Assembly: GCA_026786185.1 (NCBI GenBank)
Contig: JAJAYP010000057.1
Span: forward strand, 1 to 46,970
DNA length: 46,970 nt
Reading direction: 5' to 3'
DNA from: Gemmatimonadaceae bacterium
Lineage (GTDB): Bacteria > Gemmatimonadota > Gemmatimonadetes > Gemmatimonadales > Gemmatimonadaceae
Shown here: positions 36,511-46,970 of the stretch, piece after piece
How positions within the stretch are numbered: position 1 is the first letter of the stretch
Layout: every line of letters begins with the position of its first letter
Translations under genes and position numbers: made by a program
The notes under the pieces: generated by a model
The model's database searches: none
Seen by the model: only the letters and a program-made list of their open reading frames with translations
Told to the model about the DNA's origin: nothing

Positions 36511-36539
36511 AAGATAAAGTCCAGGTGCGGGGGCACCAA
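36511..36539 (-). promoter_or_regulatory. ssb: Sigma-70-type promoter of ssb
   Basis: On the minus strand TTGGTG and TATCTT are 17 bases apart, giving a leader of roughly 38 bases before the ssb start. The -10 is identical to that of the promoter at 7869-7896. Confidence 0.6.
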
Positions 36540-36601
36540 TCTGCTGCACACATCCTTGAAACAGCTGCGTTTGCGACTGCGACTTCATGTGACACCTTAC
36601 T

Positions 36602-37099
36602 TCACGACGGCACCAGATCCCGCCTGAGCAGCAGCGCGTCCTCGTTCGGGTGCTGATAGTAGCCTCGCCGGCGCCCGACCTGCACGAAGTCCAGCGATCG
36701 ATAGAGCCCGCGCGCGGCCGCGTTCGACTCGCGGACTTCCAGGTAGAGCGCGCGAACGCCGTCGGCGACCATGTCGAGGATGATCTGGTCCAGCAGCGCG
36801 CGCGCCACACCGCGCCCTCTCGCATCGGGTGCTACCGCGACGTCGGCGATCTCGCCTTCGTCCGCCATCACGAGGGCGAGCACGTATCCCACGAGCACCG
36901 GTGCCGCACCACCCTCACCGCTGGCCCTCCCTGATTCCTCCGCAACGAGCACGCGCATGTGGCGCAATGCGTGGGCGGCCGACAGTGTCTCGAAACTCCA
37001 CGGATCGGAGAACGAGACGCGCTCGATCGACGCCATGGCGTCGAGATCAGCCGGCACACATCGCCTGACGGTCAGGGTCACGTTGGCGAACGCGCTCAT
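36602..37099 (-). CDS. rimI: Ribosomal protein S18-alanine N-acetyltransferase-like GNAT enzyme
   Basis: The 165-residue GNAT protein has the acetyl-CoA loop 'VAPDARGRGVARALLDQII', 'ALYLEVRESNAAARGLYRSL' and 'FVQVGRRRGYY', all typical of RimI, which acetylates the N-terminus of ribosomal protein S18. The classic tsaE-tsaB-rimI order supports the name. The ATG at 37099 overlaps the tsaB stop (ATGA); the track extension to 37345 is a shadow. Confidence 0.9.
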   Translation of the reverse strand: MSAFANVTLTVRRCVPADLDAMASIERVSFSDPWSFETLSAAHALRHMRVLVAEESGRASGEGGAAPVLVGYVLALVMADEGEIADVAVAPDARGRGVARALLDQIILDMVADGVRALYLEVRESNAAARGLYRSLDFVQVGRRRGYYQHPNEDALLLRRDLVPS

Positions 37100-37758
37100 C
37101 GCGGCACCAGCGGCCGACCGTGCTCCGATTCCCACCTGACCTGCGCCTCGGCCAGTCGTCCGTACGCGGGCTCCCAACGCGCCAGGTCGGCAGGTGGGGT
37201 CGAGTCGAGCATCTTTGTGAGATACACCACACTCCGCGCATGCGGCCCCGAATTCACGCCCGTCGTCCCCTCGCCGACCAGCCTTGCATCGGCGTGCTCC
37301 GCCGTACGTTCGACCTCCGATGAGGCAACACGACGCGCCGGCCACAGCAGCGAGATGTCGCCGTCGGCCGCGACGTCATAGAGTTCGACATAGTGCTCAC
37401 CGCGCAGCGCATCGAGCGCCGCGAGGAAGCGTCCCCGGGAGTGCATCCCGCTGGACGCGACAACCAGCGCCAGCGACGACACCGGGACGAGCGGTATTCC
37501 AATGGCCATCGCGATGCCCTTGGCAATTCCGCCCGCGATGCGCAGGCTGGTGAAGCTCCCGGGCCCGGCACCACACACGACGCGGCCGAGTTGCGCCGCC
37601 TCGACCCTGCACTCCTCGAGCACCGCGGCGACGGCGGGCATCAGGGCCTCGGAGTCGCGTCCCCGCATCGCCACGGTACGCTCGCCCACGAGCGTGGAGC
37701 CGTCCAGCACCGCCACGCTCCCCGCATAGGTCGCCGCATCCAGCGCGAGGGTGATCAT
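37096..37758 (-). CDS. tsaB: tRNA t6A-modification protein TsaB
   Basis: The 220-residue protein is an actin-like ASKHA fold member: 'TLALDAATYAGSVAVLDG' near the start and 'CGAGPGSFTSLRIAGGIAKG' are diagnostic of TsaB, the non-catalytic partner of TsaD in making threonylcarbamoyladenosine on tRNA. The ATG at 37758 overlaps the tsaE stop (ATGA). tsaD is not in the window. Confidence 0.94.
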   Translation of the reverse strand: MITLALDAATYAGSVAVLDGSTLVGERTVAMRGRDSEALMPAVAAVLEECRVEAAQLGRVVCGAGPGSFTSLRIAGGIAKGIAMAIGIPLVPVSSLALVVASSGMHSRGRFLAALDALRGEHYVELYDVAADGDISLLWPARRVASSEVERTAEHADARLVGEGTTGVNSGPHARSVVYLTKMLDSTPPADLARWEPAYGRLAEAQVRWESEHGRPLVPR

Positions 37759-38234
37759 GCGTGCCACCCGGCGTACAACAGCCGGCGATCGGGATCGCCG
37801 GGGAGATGCTGCAGCGACAGAGTCACGTGCCCGCCGGTCAGTCGGTCACCCGCACGCTCCGGCCACTCGACGAGCACGACCGCCCGCGACGTCAACAGCT
37901 CGTCCCACCCGAGCTCCTCGAGCTGGTCGGGTCGCTCCAGTCGATAGAGGTCGAGGTGGTGCACGGGAGATCGCGGCGCCGAATATTCGTGCGCGAGCGC
38001 GAAGGTAGGCGAGGTCACCGCTTCCGTGACGCCATACCCGGTGCAGATCGCCTGCACCAGCGTGGTCTTGCCGGCGCCCAGTTCACCGGACACGGTGCCC
38101 AGCAGCGGCGCGTGCGTCGCGCGGCCGAACCGAAGTCCCCAGTCGCGAAGCTGTTCCTCGCTCATCGCGAGCGCCCCGCGATCGGCGAGGGCGGGCACGA
38201 GCGGCGGGTGCACCGGCGCCGGTGTCTCGGTCAC
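37755..38234 (-). CDS. tsaE: tRNA t6A-modification ATPase TsaE
   Basis: The 159-residue P-loop protein has Walker A '[14 protein letters not shown]', '[12 protein letters not shown]' and '[20 protein letters not shown]', the TsaE signatures. It drives turnover of the TsaB-TsaD complex by ATP hydrolysis. The GTG start overlaps the uvrB stop (GTGA). About 20 residues precede the usual N-terminus. Confidence 0.95.
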   Translation of the reverse strand: MTETPAPVHPPLVPALADRGALAMSEEQLRDWGLRFGRATHAPLLGTVSGELGAGKTTLVQAICTGYGVTEAVTSPTFALAHEYSAPRSPVHHLDLYRLERPDQLEELGWDELLTSRAVVLVEWPERAGDRLTGGHVTLSLQHLPGDPDRRLLYAGWHA

Positions 38235-40303
38235 CGCCGCGCGCCCGCCTTGGCGTCTGCGGCGACCTTCCCGCGGACGGGCGCGCCGGCCATCCGGGCC
38301 CTGACCTCGAACAGCTGGTCGCGCAGGCGCGCCGCCGCTTCGAAGTCGAGTGAAGTGGCGGCCTCGCGCATCTGGTCCTCGAGCATCTTCACGAGCACCT
38401 CCGGCTCCACCATCTCGTAGCTCGGACCCGTCGCCTCGGCCACTTTCTTCCCGCGACGCGGCTTCTCGTCATCGCGCTCGAGCCGTGCGTCGGCGACTCG
38501 CGTGATGAAGCGCACCTCGTCCACGCTCTTCGACACGGACGTCGGCGTGATGCCATGCTTCTCGTTGTGCGCCGTCTGGATCTCGCGCCGACGTGTCGTC
38601 TCGTCCATGCATCGCTGCATCGAGCCCGTGATACGATCCGCGTAGAAGATGGCCTTGCCGTTCACGTGCCGCGCCGCGCGGCCGGTGGTCTGGATCAGCG
38701 ACCGGTCGGAGCGAAGGAACCCCTCCTGGTCCGCGTCGAGAATCGCCACGAGCGACACCTCGGGCATGTCGAGTCCCTCGCGAAGAAGGTTGATGCCGAC
38801 GAGCACGTCGAATTCGCCGAGCCTGAGCCCACGCACAATCTCCATCCGCTCGATCGCGTCGATGTCGGAGTGCATGTAGCGCACGCGCACCCCTACCTGC
38901 TGCAGGTAGTCGGTGAGATCCTCGGACATCCGCTTCGTGAGCGTGGTCACGAGCACCCGCTCCCCGACCTTCACCCGCTTGTGGATCTCACTCAGCAGGT
39001 CGTCCACCTGCCCGCGCACCGATCGCACCTCGATCACCGGATCGATCAGCCCCGTGGGGCGAATGATCTGCTCGACGACGACGCCCTCCGACAGTCGGAG
39101 CTCCAATTCACCGGGCGGCGCCGACACGAAGACGGCGCGCGGCGTGAGGGACAGGAACTCGTCGAACATCAACGGCCGGTTGTCCAGCGCGCTGGGCAGA
39201 CGGAATCCGTAGTCGACGAGCGTGAGCTTTCGCGCGCGGTCGCCGTTGAACATGCCGCCGATCTGTGGCAACGTGACATGCGATTCATCCACGACGACCA
39301 GGAAGTCCTCGGGGAAGTAGTCGAACAGGCACGCCGGCCGCTCGCCCGACTCGCGACCGGACAGGTGCCGTGAGTAGTTCTCGATGCCGGCACAGGTGCC
39401 GATCTCGAGCATCATCTCGATGTCGAAGTTCGTGCGACTTTCCAGGCGCTGCGCTTCGAGCAGCCGACCGTTCACGCGCATTTCCGCCAGCCGGCCCGTC
39501 AACTCCTCGCGGATCACCTTGACGGCGCGCTCCAGCGTCGGGCGCTGGGTGACGAAATGCTTGGCCGGATAGATCGCCGCGCGCTCCAGCGTCGCGATGG
39601 TCTCGCCGGTGAGCACGTTGATCTTCGAGATGCGCTCGACCTCGTCCCCCCACAGTTCGACGCGGACGCCTTGCTCCTCGTACGCCGGAAAGATCTCCAC
39701 GGTGTCACCGCGCACGCGGAAGGTGCCGCGCTCGAACGCGACGTCGTTGCGGTTGTACTGGATCCGCACGAGGGAGCGGAGCACGTCGTCGCGATTGACC
39801 TTCTGGCCCTGCGTGAGCGTGACCATCTGCTCGCGGTACGACACCGGATCGCCGAGTCCATAGATGGCGCTCACGGTCGCCACGATGATGACATCGTTTC
39901 GCTCCATGAGCGACGACGTCGCGCGCAGCCGAAGGCGATCGATGTCCTCGTTGATCGACGCGTCCTTCTCGATGTACGTGTCGGTGGTGGGGACGTACGC
40001 TTCCGGCTGGTAGTAGTCGTAGTACGAGATGAAGTACTCGACGGCGTTCTGCGGAAAGAAGCTCTTGATCTCTCCGTACAGTTGCGCGGCCAGCGTCTTG
40101 TTGTGACTCAGCACCAGCGTCGGCTTGCCGTATCGTGCGATGACGTTGGCCATCGTCATCGTCTTTCCTGAGCCGGTGACGCCGAGCAACGCCTGGAATC
40201 GGTCGTCGCGGTCGAGCCCCTGCATCAACTCGGCGATCGCCCTGGGCTGGTCGCCAGCGGGTTCGAACGGGGCCTGCAGGAGAAAGTTCGCGCGCGGAGC
40301 CAT
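38231..40303 (-). CDS. uvrB: Excinuclease ABC subunit B
   Basis: The 690-residue helicase-like protein loads onto damaged DNA in nucleotide excision repair. Walker A '[15 protein letters not shown]', the beta-hairpin region '[20 protein letters not shown]', '[19 protein letters not shown]' and '[19 protein letters not shown]' are all present, and a C-terminal UVR domain ('[20 protein letters not shown]') for UvrC/UvrA contact ends it. Length is normal. The 40304-40418 spacer before it contains a tandem heptamer array. Confidence 0.98.
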   Translation of the reverse strand: MAPRANFLLQAPFEPAGDQPRAIAELMQGLDRDDRFQALLGVTGSGKTMTMANVIARYGKPTLVLSHNKTLAAQLYGEIKSFFPQNAVEYFISYYDYYQPEAYVPTTDTYIEKDASINEDIDRLRLRATSSLMERNDVIIVATVSAIYGLGDPVSYREQMVTLTQGQKVNRDDVLRSLVRIQYNRNDVAFERGTFRVRGDTVEIFPAYEEQGVRVELWGDEVERISKINVLTGETIATLERAAIYPAKHFVTQRPTLERAVKVIREELTGRLAEMRVNGRLLEAQRLESRTNFDIEMMLEIGTCAGIENYSRHLSGRESGERPACLFDYFPEDFLVVVDESHVTLPQIGGMFNGDRARKLTLVDYGFRLPSALDNRPLMFDEFLSLTPRAVFVSAPPGELELRLSEGVVVEQIIRPTGLIDPVIEVRSVRGQVDDLLSEIHKRVKVGERVLVTTLTKRMSEDLTDYLQQVGVRVRYMHSDIDAIERMEIVRGLRLGEFDVLVGINLLREGLDMPEVSLVAILDADQEGFLRSDRSLIQTTGRAARHVNGKAIFYADRITGSMQRCMDETTRRREIQTAHNEKHGITPTSVSKSVDEVRFITRVADARLERDDEKPRRGKKVAEATGPSYEMVEPEVLVKMLEDQMREAATSLDFEAAARLRDQLFEVRARMAGAPVRGKVAADAKAGARR

Positions 40304-40342
40304 GACGGGAATCTAACGCCTTCGGGGACTGTTCGGGAGGCC

Positions 40343-40398
40343 GGTGAAACCGTGAACCGTGAACCGTGAACCGTGAACCGCCGATCACCGTTCACCGT
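40343..40398. repeat. Tandem CGTGAAC heptamer array with opposed copies
   Basis: Four perfect CGTGAAC units (40351-40378) are preceded by a variant (GGTGAAAC) and followed by two units in the opposite orientation (CACCGTTCACCG near 40387-40398). The array fills half of the spacer between the Rsh gene stop and the uvrB start. A GTCAGTCG direct repeat (40397 and 40411) lies next to it, running up to the Rsh stop codon. Confidence 0.85.
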
Positions 40399-40418
40399 CA
40401 GTCGACAGACGTCAGTCG

Positions 40419-42584
40419 TCACTCCGGGTTGATCCGCTCCCGCCTCTGCACGTCCGTGATGCCTTTCACCTTCCGCGCCGCCTTGATGATCTTCTGGAGG
40501 TGCGCGAGGTTCTCGACTTCCACCAGCACGGCGCCGGACGCTCGACCATCCGCCGTCTTCAGCTCCATGCTCCGGATGTTCGTGCCCGACTCGCTCACCG
40601 CCGCGGCCACGTCCGCGTACAGACCGCGACGGTCGTTGCCCTCCAGCGCCAGGCGGACGGTGAACCGCTCGCCCTCGGCTTCCTGCCAGTCGATCTCGAG
40701 CCGGCGCTCCGGCTCGTGGGCCAGGAAGAGCAGGTTGGGACAATCAGCCCGATGGATGCTCACGCCGCGTCCGCGCGTCACGTAACCGGTCACGGGATCC
40801 CCCGGGACCGGTTGGCAGCACTGGGCGTACCGGACCATCAACCCATCGACACCCTGGATGCGCACACCCTTCGTTCCGCGCACCCGGTCCACGAGCCGGT
40901 CCACGAACGTCGGCTTGACCGGCTCCTTGTCGACGTAGTCGGGGAAGAGGTGCTTGAGCGCCAGCCCGACGTTCACGTCCCCCTGCCCGATCGAGGCGTA
41001 CAGATGAGTCGCGTCGGTGAGCGAGAGCTCCCGCGCCGCCGTCGTGAGCGTCGCCTCCTCGGGCCTGATGAGCCGACGCCGCTTGAGCTCGCGCTCGAGA
41101 ATGTCCTGCCCGAGCTTCACCGACGAGGCGTGCTCCTCGTGGCGGAGCCACTGCCGGATCTTGTGCCGCGCGCGCCCCGTGCGGACGTGCGCGAGCCAGT
41201 CGCGGCTGGGTTTTGCCGATGGCGACGTGATGATCTCGACCTGCTCCGAATTCCGGAGCGATCGCGAGAGCGGGGCGATGCGCCCGTTGATCTTCGCGCC
41301 GTTACAGTGAAGGCCGACCTGCGAGTGCACCGCAAACGCGAAGTCGATTGGTGTCGCGCCCTTCGGTAGCTGAATGACGTCGCCGTTCGGGGTGAAGACG
41401 AAGATCTCGTCGGCGTAGAGATCGAGCTTCAGGAACTCCAGGAACTCGTCCGGCGTCTTGGCGTCCAGCTGCAGCTCCAGGATCTGCCGGAACCACGTGA
41501 GGTGGCGATCCAGCTCGTCGCCACTCTTCGCGTCTTCCTTGTACAGCCAATGCGCGGCGATGCCGAAGTCGGCGGTGCGGTGCATCTCCTTGGTGCGGAT
41601 CTGGATCTCGTACACTTGTCGTCCGGGGCCGAACACGGTCGTGTGCAGCGACTGATATCCGTTCGACTTCGGTTGCGCCACGTAATCCTTGATGCGCTCC
41701 TGCACCGGGGTCCAGCCCTCGTGGATGATGCCGAGGGCGTGATAACAGTCGGGCACGGAGTTGACGAGTACGCGGATCGCCAGAAGGTCGTAGATCTCCT
41801 CGTACGGCTTCTCCCGCTGCTTCATCTTCTTGTAGATCGACCACAGATGCTTCGGACGCCCCGTGACCTCGACGTCCCGGATCCCCGCCTTCTCGAGCTC
41901 CGCTTCCAGCGGGTCACGCAGTGACGCGATGAGCGCCTCACGCTCTCCCCGCTTCTGCGCCACCTTCTTCGCCAGCAGCTTGTATTCGTCACCCTCGAGG
42001 TGCTTGAACGCGAGATCCTCGAGCTCCCAGCGCATCTTCGCCATGCCAAAGCGGTGCGCGAGCGGGGCGTAGAGATCGCGCGTCTCCTGTGCGATGCGGT
42101 GCTGCTTGTCGAGCGGCAGGAATTCCAGCGTTCGCATGTTGTGCAGCCGATCCGCGAGCTTCACGATGATGACGCGCGCGTCCTTGGCGATGGACAGCAA
42201 CAGCTTGCGATAGCTCTCGACCTGCCGCTCCTGATTCGATCCGCTGTTCGGCAGCTTCGCGATCTTCGTCAGCCCGTCGACGATGGCCGCGATCTCGCCG
42301 CCGAATTCCTGTTCGACCTGCGCGATGTCGAGCTTCGTGTCCTCCACGACGTCGTGGATCAGGCCACTCGCGACGGTGGTCGTGTCGAGCTGCAGCTCAG
42401 CGAGGATCTTGGCGACCTCCACGCAATGGGTGACGAAGGGTTCACCCGAATTCCGGAACTGGCCGCGATGCGCGGCCTCACTGAACCGGTAGGCACGCGC
42501 GAGCACATCCTCGTCGAGACGACTGTTGGCCGCGTCGCCGAGGAACCAGCCCGGAATGATCTCGTGCAGCGCCGTCGCCGTCAC
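40419..42584 (-). CDS. Bifunctional (p)ppGpp synthetase/hydrolase, RelA/SpoT family
   Basis: The 721-residue Rsh protein has an HD hydrolase domain ('ASGLIHDVVEDTKLD', 'VKLADRLHNMRTL'), a synthetase domain ('DLLAIRVLVNSVPDCYHALG', 'YVAQPKSNGYQSLHTTVFGP'), a TGS domain (about 400-460), a helical and zinc-finger region ('RYAQCCQPVPGDPVTGYVTRG') and a C-terminal ACT domain. Both halves look intact, so it should make and degrade (p)ppGpp. The GTG start overlaps the radC stop (GTGA). It is the only stringent-response gene in the window. Confidence 0.95.
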   Translation of the reverse strand: MTATALHEIIPGWFLGDAANSRLDEDVLARAYRFSEAAHRGQFRNSGEPFVTHCVEVAKILAELQLDTTTVASGLIHDVVEDTKLDIAQVEQEFGGEIAAIVDGLTKIAKLPNSGSNQERQVESYRKLLLSIAKDARVIIVKLADRLHNMRTLEFLPLDKQHRIAQETRDLYAPLAHRFGMAKMRWELEDLAFKHLEGDEYKLLAKKVAQKRGEREALIASLRDPLEAELEKAGIRDVEVTGRPKHLWSIYKKMKQREKPYEEIYDLLAIRVLVNSVPDCYHALGIIHEGWTPVQERIKDYVAQPKSNGYQSLHTTVFGPGRQVYEIQIRTKEMHRTADFGIAAHWLYKEDAKSGDELDRHLTWFRQILELQLDAKTPDEFLEFLKLDLYADEIFVFTPNGDVIQLPKGATPIDFAFAVHSQVGLHCNGAKINGRIAPLSRSLRNSEQVEIITSPSAKPSRDWLAHVRTGRARHKIRQWLRHEEHASSVKLGQDILERELKRRRLIRPEEATLTTAARELSLTDATHLYASIGQGDVNVGLALKHLFPDYVDKEPVKPTFVDRLVDRVRGTKGVRIQGVDGLMVRYAQCCQPVPGDPVTGYVTRGRGVSIHRADCPNLLFLAHEPERRLEIDWQEAEGERFTVRLALEGNDRRGLYADVAAAVSESGTNIRSMELKTADGRASGAVLVEVENLAHLQKIIKAARKVKGITDVQRRERINPE

Positions 42585-43297
42585 AGCAGGCCTGTCTCCG
42601 CGAAACTGGTGTATCGCCCCCGACCGATGATGACATGGTCGTGAACGGGAATGTCGAGCAGCTTCCCCGCCGCCACGAGCTGCTCCGTCACCAGCCGATC
42701 GTCGGCGCTCGGCGTAGGATCGCCGCTCGGGTGGTTGTGCACGAGAATGACCGCCGCGGCCCGCTCGGCGATCGCCTCGCGAAACACTTCCCGCGGATGC
42801 ACGAGGGACGACGTGAGGATTCCGCGGGTGACCAGGATGTCGCGCTCGAGCCGATGCTGCGCATCCAGCACCGCCACATGAAACTCTTCCACCGGCAGAT
42901 CCTCGAGGCGTGGGGCGAACAGCCGAGCGACGTCCCGCGGGGACCGGACCGGCGCGCCGTCGTCGCGCACTTCAGCGGCAAGCCGTCGCCCGAGCTCGAG
43001 CGCCGCATGCACCGTTACCGCACGTGCCATTCCGACACCGCTCGTTGCGGTCAACGCGGCCACGGGCTGCGTCGCCATGCGTCTCAAGGAACCACCTGCC
43101 CCAGCGAGAAGTGCCTGGCCGACGTGGAGCGCCGAACCGCCGATCGTGCCCGCGCCGACCAGCAGGGCGAGCAGCTCCGCCGAACTGAGGGCCGCGGCGC
43201 CGAGTGCGACGAGCCGTTCGCGCGGGCGCTCCGATCGGGGCAACTCCCTGATAGATAGCGCGGTGGGCAGGGGCTGGCTAGACAGCGGACTTGCCAT
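42581..43297 (-). CDS. radC: RadC/MPN-domain protein
   Basis: The 238-residue protein has a helix-hairpin-helix-like N-terminus (about 20-95) and a JAMM metalloprotease-like domain: 'ILVHNHPSGDPTPSADD' supplies the His, Ser and Asp ligands. RadC was once linked to repair but its true role is unsettled. A GGAGG (43303-43307) five bases before the ATG fixes the start. The Rsh gene is coupled downstream. Confidence 0.94.
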   Translation of the reverse strand: MASPLSSQPLPTALSIRELPRSERPRERLVALGAAALSSAELLALLVGAGTIGGSALHVGQALLAGAGGSLRRMATQPVAALTATSGVGMARAVTVHAALELGRRLAAEVRDDGAPVRSPRDVARLFAPRLEDLPVEEFHVAVLDAQHRLERDILVTRGILTSSLVHPREVFREAIAERAAAVILVHNHPSGDPTPSADDRLVTEQLVAAGKLLDIPVHDHVIIGRGRYTSFAETGLL

Positions 43298-43302
43298 GAC
43301 GA

Positions 43303-43307
43303 CCTCC
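43303..43307 (-). promoter_or_regulatory. radC: Ribosome binding site of radC
   Basis: GGAGG lies five bases before the ATG at 43297. It supports radC as the first gene of its operon; no clear promoter was found in the 150 bases upstream. Confidence 0.7.
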
Positions 43308-43457
43308 GGAAGCGGAAATGCTCCCCGCGATCGCGGCGAGCGTCCGAATCCATATCACGCACCCGCAGTGCGGCCGTCATCAATCGCCCGCGCGCGACGT
43401 CCCCATCGCCAGGAGCCGTCTGCGCCAGGTGCAACATCGCCCGCACGAGCATGCGGA

Positions 43458-43488
43458 GACGGCCCGTCGCACCAGGCGACAGGCCGTC
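43458..43488 (-). terminator. secA: Hairpin after secA
   Basis: GACGGCCTGTCGC and GCGACGGGCCGTC form a 13-base stem with a G-U wobble around a five-base loop, 30 bases after the secA stop. No T tract follows. The rest of the 43298-43517 spacer shows no gene I can support. Confidence 0.7.
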
Positions 43489-43517
43489 CATCGTTCACCG
43501 GCGCTCGGTTCGCATGC

Positions 43518-46817
<3,300 letters not shown>

Positions 46818-46825
46818 GCAGTCCT

Positions 46826-46970
46826 CTAGCGATACAGCCGGTGCTCCGCGATGTAGTCCGCGACGTCGTCCGGCACGAAACCTCGAATGGTGCGCCCCGC
46901 GCATATCCGGGCGCGCCGCGCGGTGGGCGCGATGGCCCCCCGCCCCGCTTGCAACCTCGGCACACCGGCC
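46826..46970 (-). CDS. nadD: Nicotinate-nucleotide adenylyltransferase, C-terminal fragment (runs off window)
   Basis: The minus-strand frame ending at TAG (46826-46828) gives 47 residues ending 'GFVPDDVADYIAEHRLYR', a common NadD ending, preceded by 'RARICAGRTIRG', where NadD has its conserved Arg-rich site. NadD adenylates nicotinate mononucleotide in NAD synthesis. Its stop lies eight bases before secA, so the two are probably one transcript. The gene is missing from the ORF track because its start is outside. Only the tail is visible, so the call is moderate. Confidence 0.65.
   Translation of the reverse strand, partial: AGVPRLQAGRGAIAPTARRARICAGRTIRGFVPDDVADYIAEHRLYR

Noticed and set aside
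43084-43491. 135-residue minus-strand ORF between secA and radC
   Set aside because: More than half overlaps radC in another frame, its start is inside the secA hairpin, and it has no ribosome binding site or family match.

Overview
The window is a dense, high-GC bacterial chromosome segment of housekeeping genes. Its Gram-negative envelope genes (lptD, Tol-Pal, TatA/TatC), long alanine- and proline-rich TPR proteins, biotin-carboxylase genes flanking a pilT gene, and many GTG starts with GTGA stop/start overlaps all fit a member of the Gemmatimonadota. That placement is an inference from gene content and style; no rRNA or tRNA gene is present to confirm it. All genes but one (ppiD, 8006-9841) are read from the minus strand, so each run below is listed in the direction of transcription. 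No CRISPR array, insertion sequence, phage gene, tRNA or rRNA was seen, and no gene-free stretch exceeds 300 bases.

Layout. (1) 7821 down to 1: a TPR scaffold-like protein, aroQ, a PepP-type peptidase, accB, pilT, accC, comB and the start of an ftsK-like gene, apparently one operon read from a promoter at 7869-7896. (2) 8006-9841: ppiD on the plus strand from a divergent promoter, ending in an intergenic octamer-repeat array wrapped around a strong hairpin. (3) 19703 to 9996: hutH, hutU, a radical SAM gene, hutI, a second large TPR protein, a polyprenyl diphosphate synthase, a DUF4321-like protein and tatA. (4) 31953 to 19833: a hemX/ccsA-like gene, a siroheme dehydrogenase gene, hemA, a nucleotide-sugar epimerase, tolQ, tolR, a tolA/tonB-like gene, tolB, pal, cpoB, tatC and lptD, an almost gapless tetrapyrrole and envelope cluster. 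(5) 33165 to 32020: a secreted LysM protein with its own hairpin terminator. (6) 35821 to 33321: an ECF sigma factor and a zinc-finger anti-sigma factor fused to a large extracytoplasmic region. (7) 36466 to 35954: ssb with promoter, strong ribosome binding site and terminator. (8) 43297 to 36602: radC, a RelA/SpoT homologue, a heptamer-repeat spacer, uvrB, tsaE, tsaB and rimI. (9) 46970 to 43518: the end of nadD and a long secA, followed by a hairpin terminator.

How the genes work together. The Tol-Pal set, LptD, the Tat pieces, SecA and PpiD build and maintain a two-membrane envelope. hutH, hutU and hutI degrade histidine to formiminoglutamate. The hemA gene and siroheme dehydrogenase start tetrapyrrole synthesis. 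accB and accC supply the biotin half of acetyl-CoA carboxylase. tsaE and tsaB belong to the t6A tRNA-modification pathway. radC, uvrB, ssb and the (p)ppGpp enzyme handle repair, replication and stress.

Nothing in the window is a clear new defence or mobile system. The points most worth a second look are the radical SAM gene inside the hut operon, pilT between accB and accC, the repeated short motifs at the end of the 685-residue TPR protein, the anti-sigma fusion, and two intergenic loci that share an opposed-tandem-repeat architecture.
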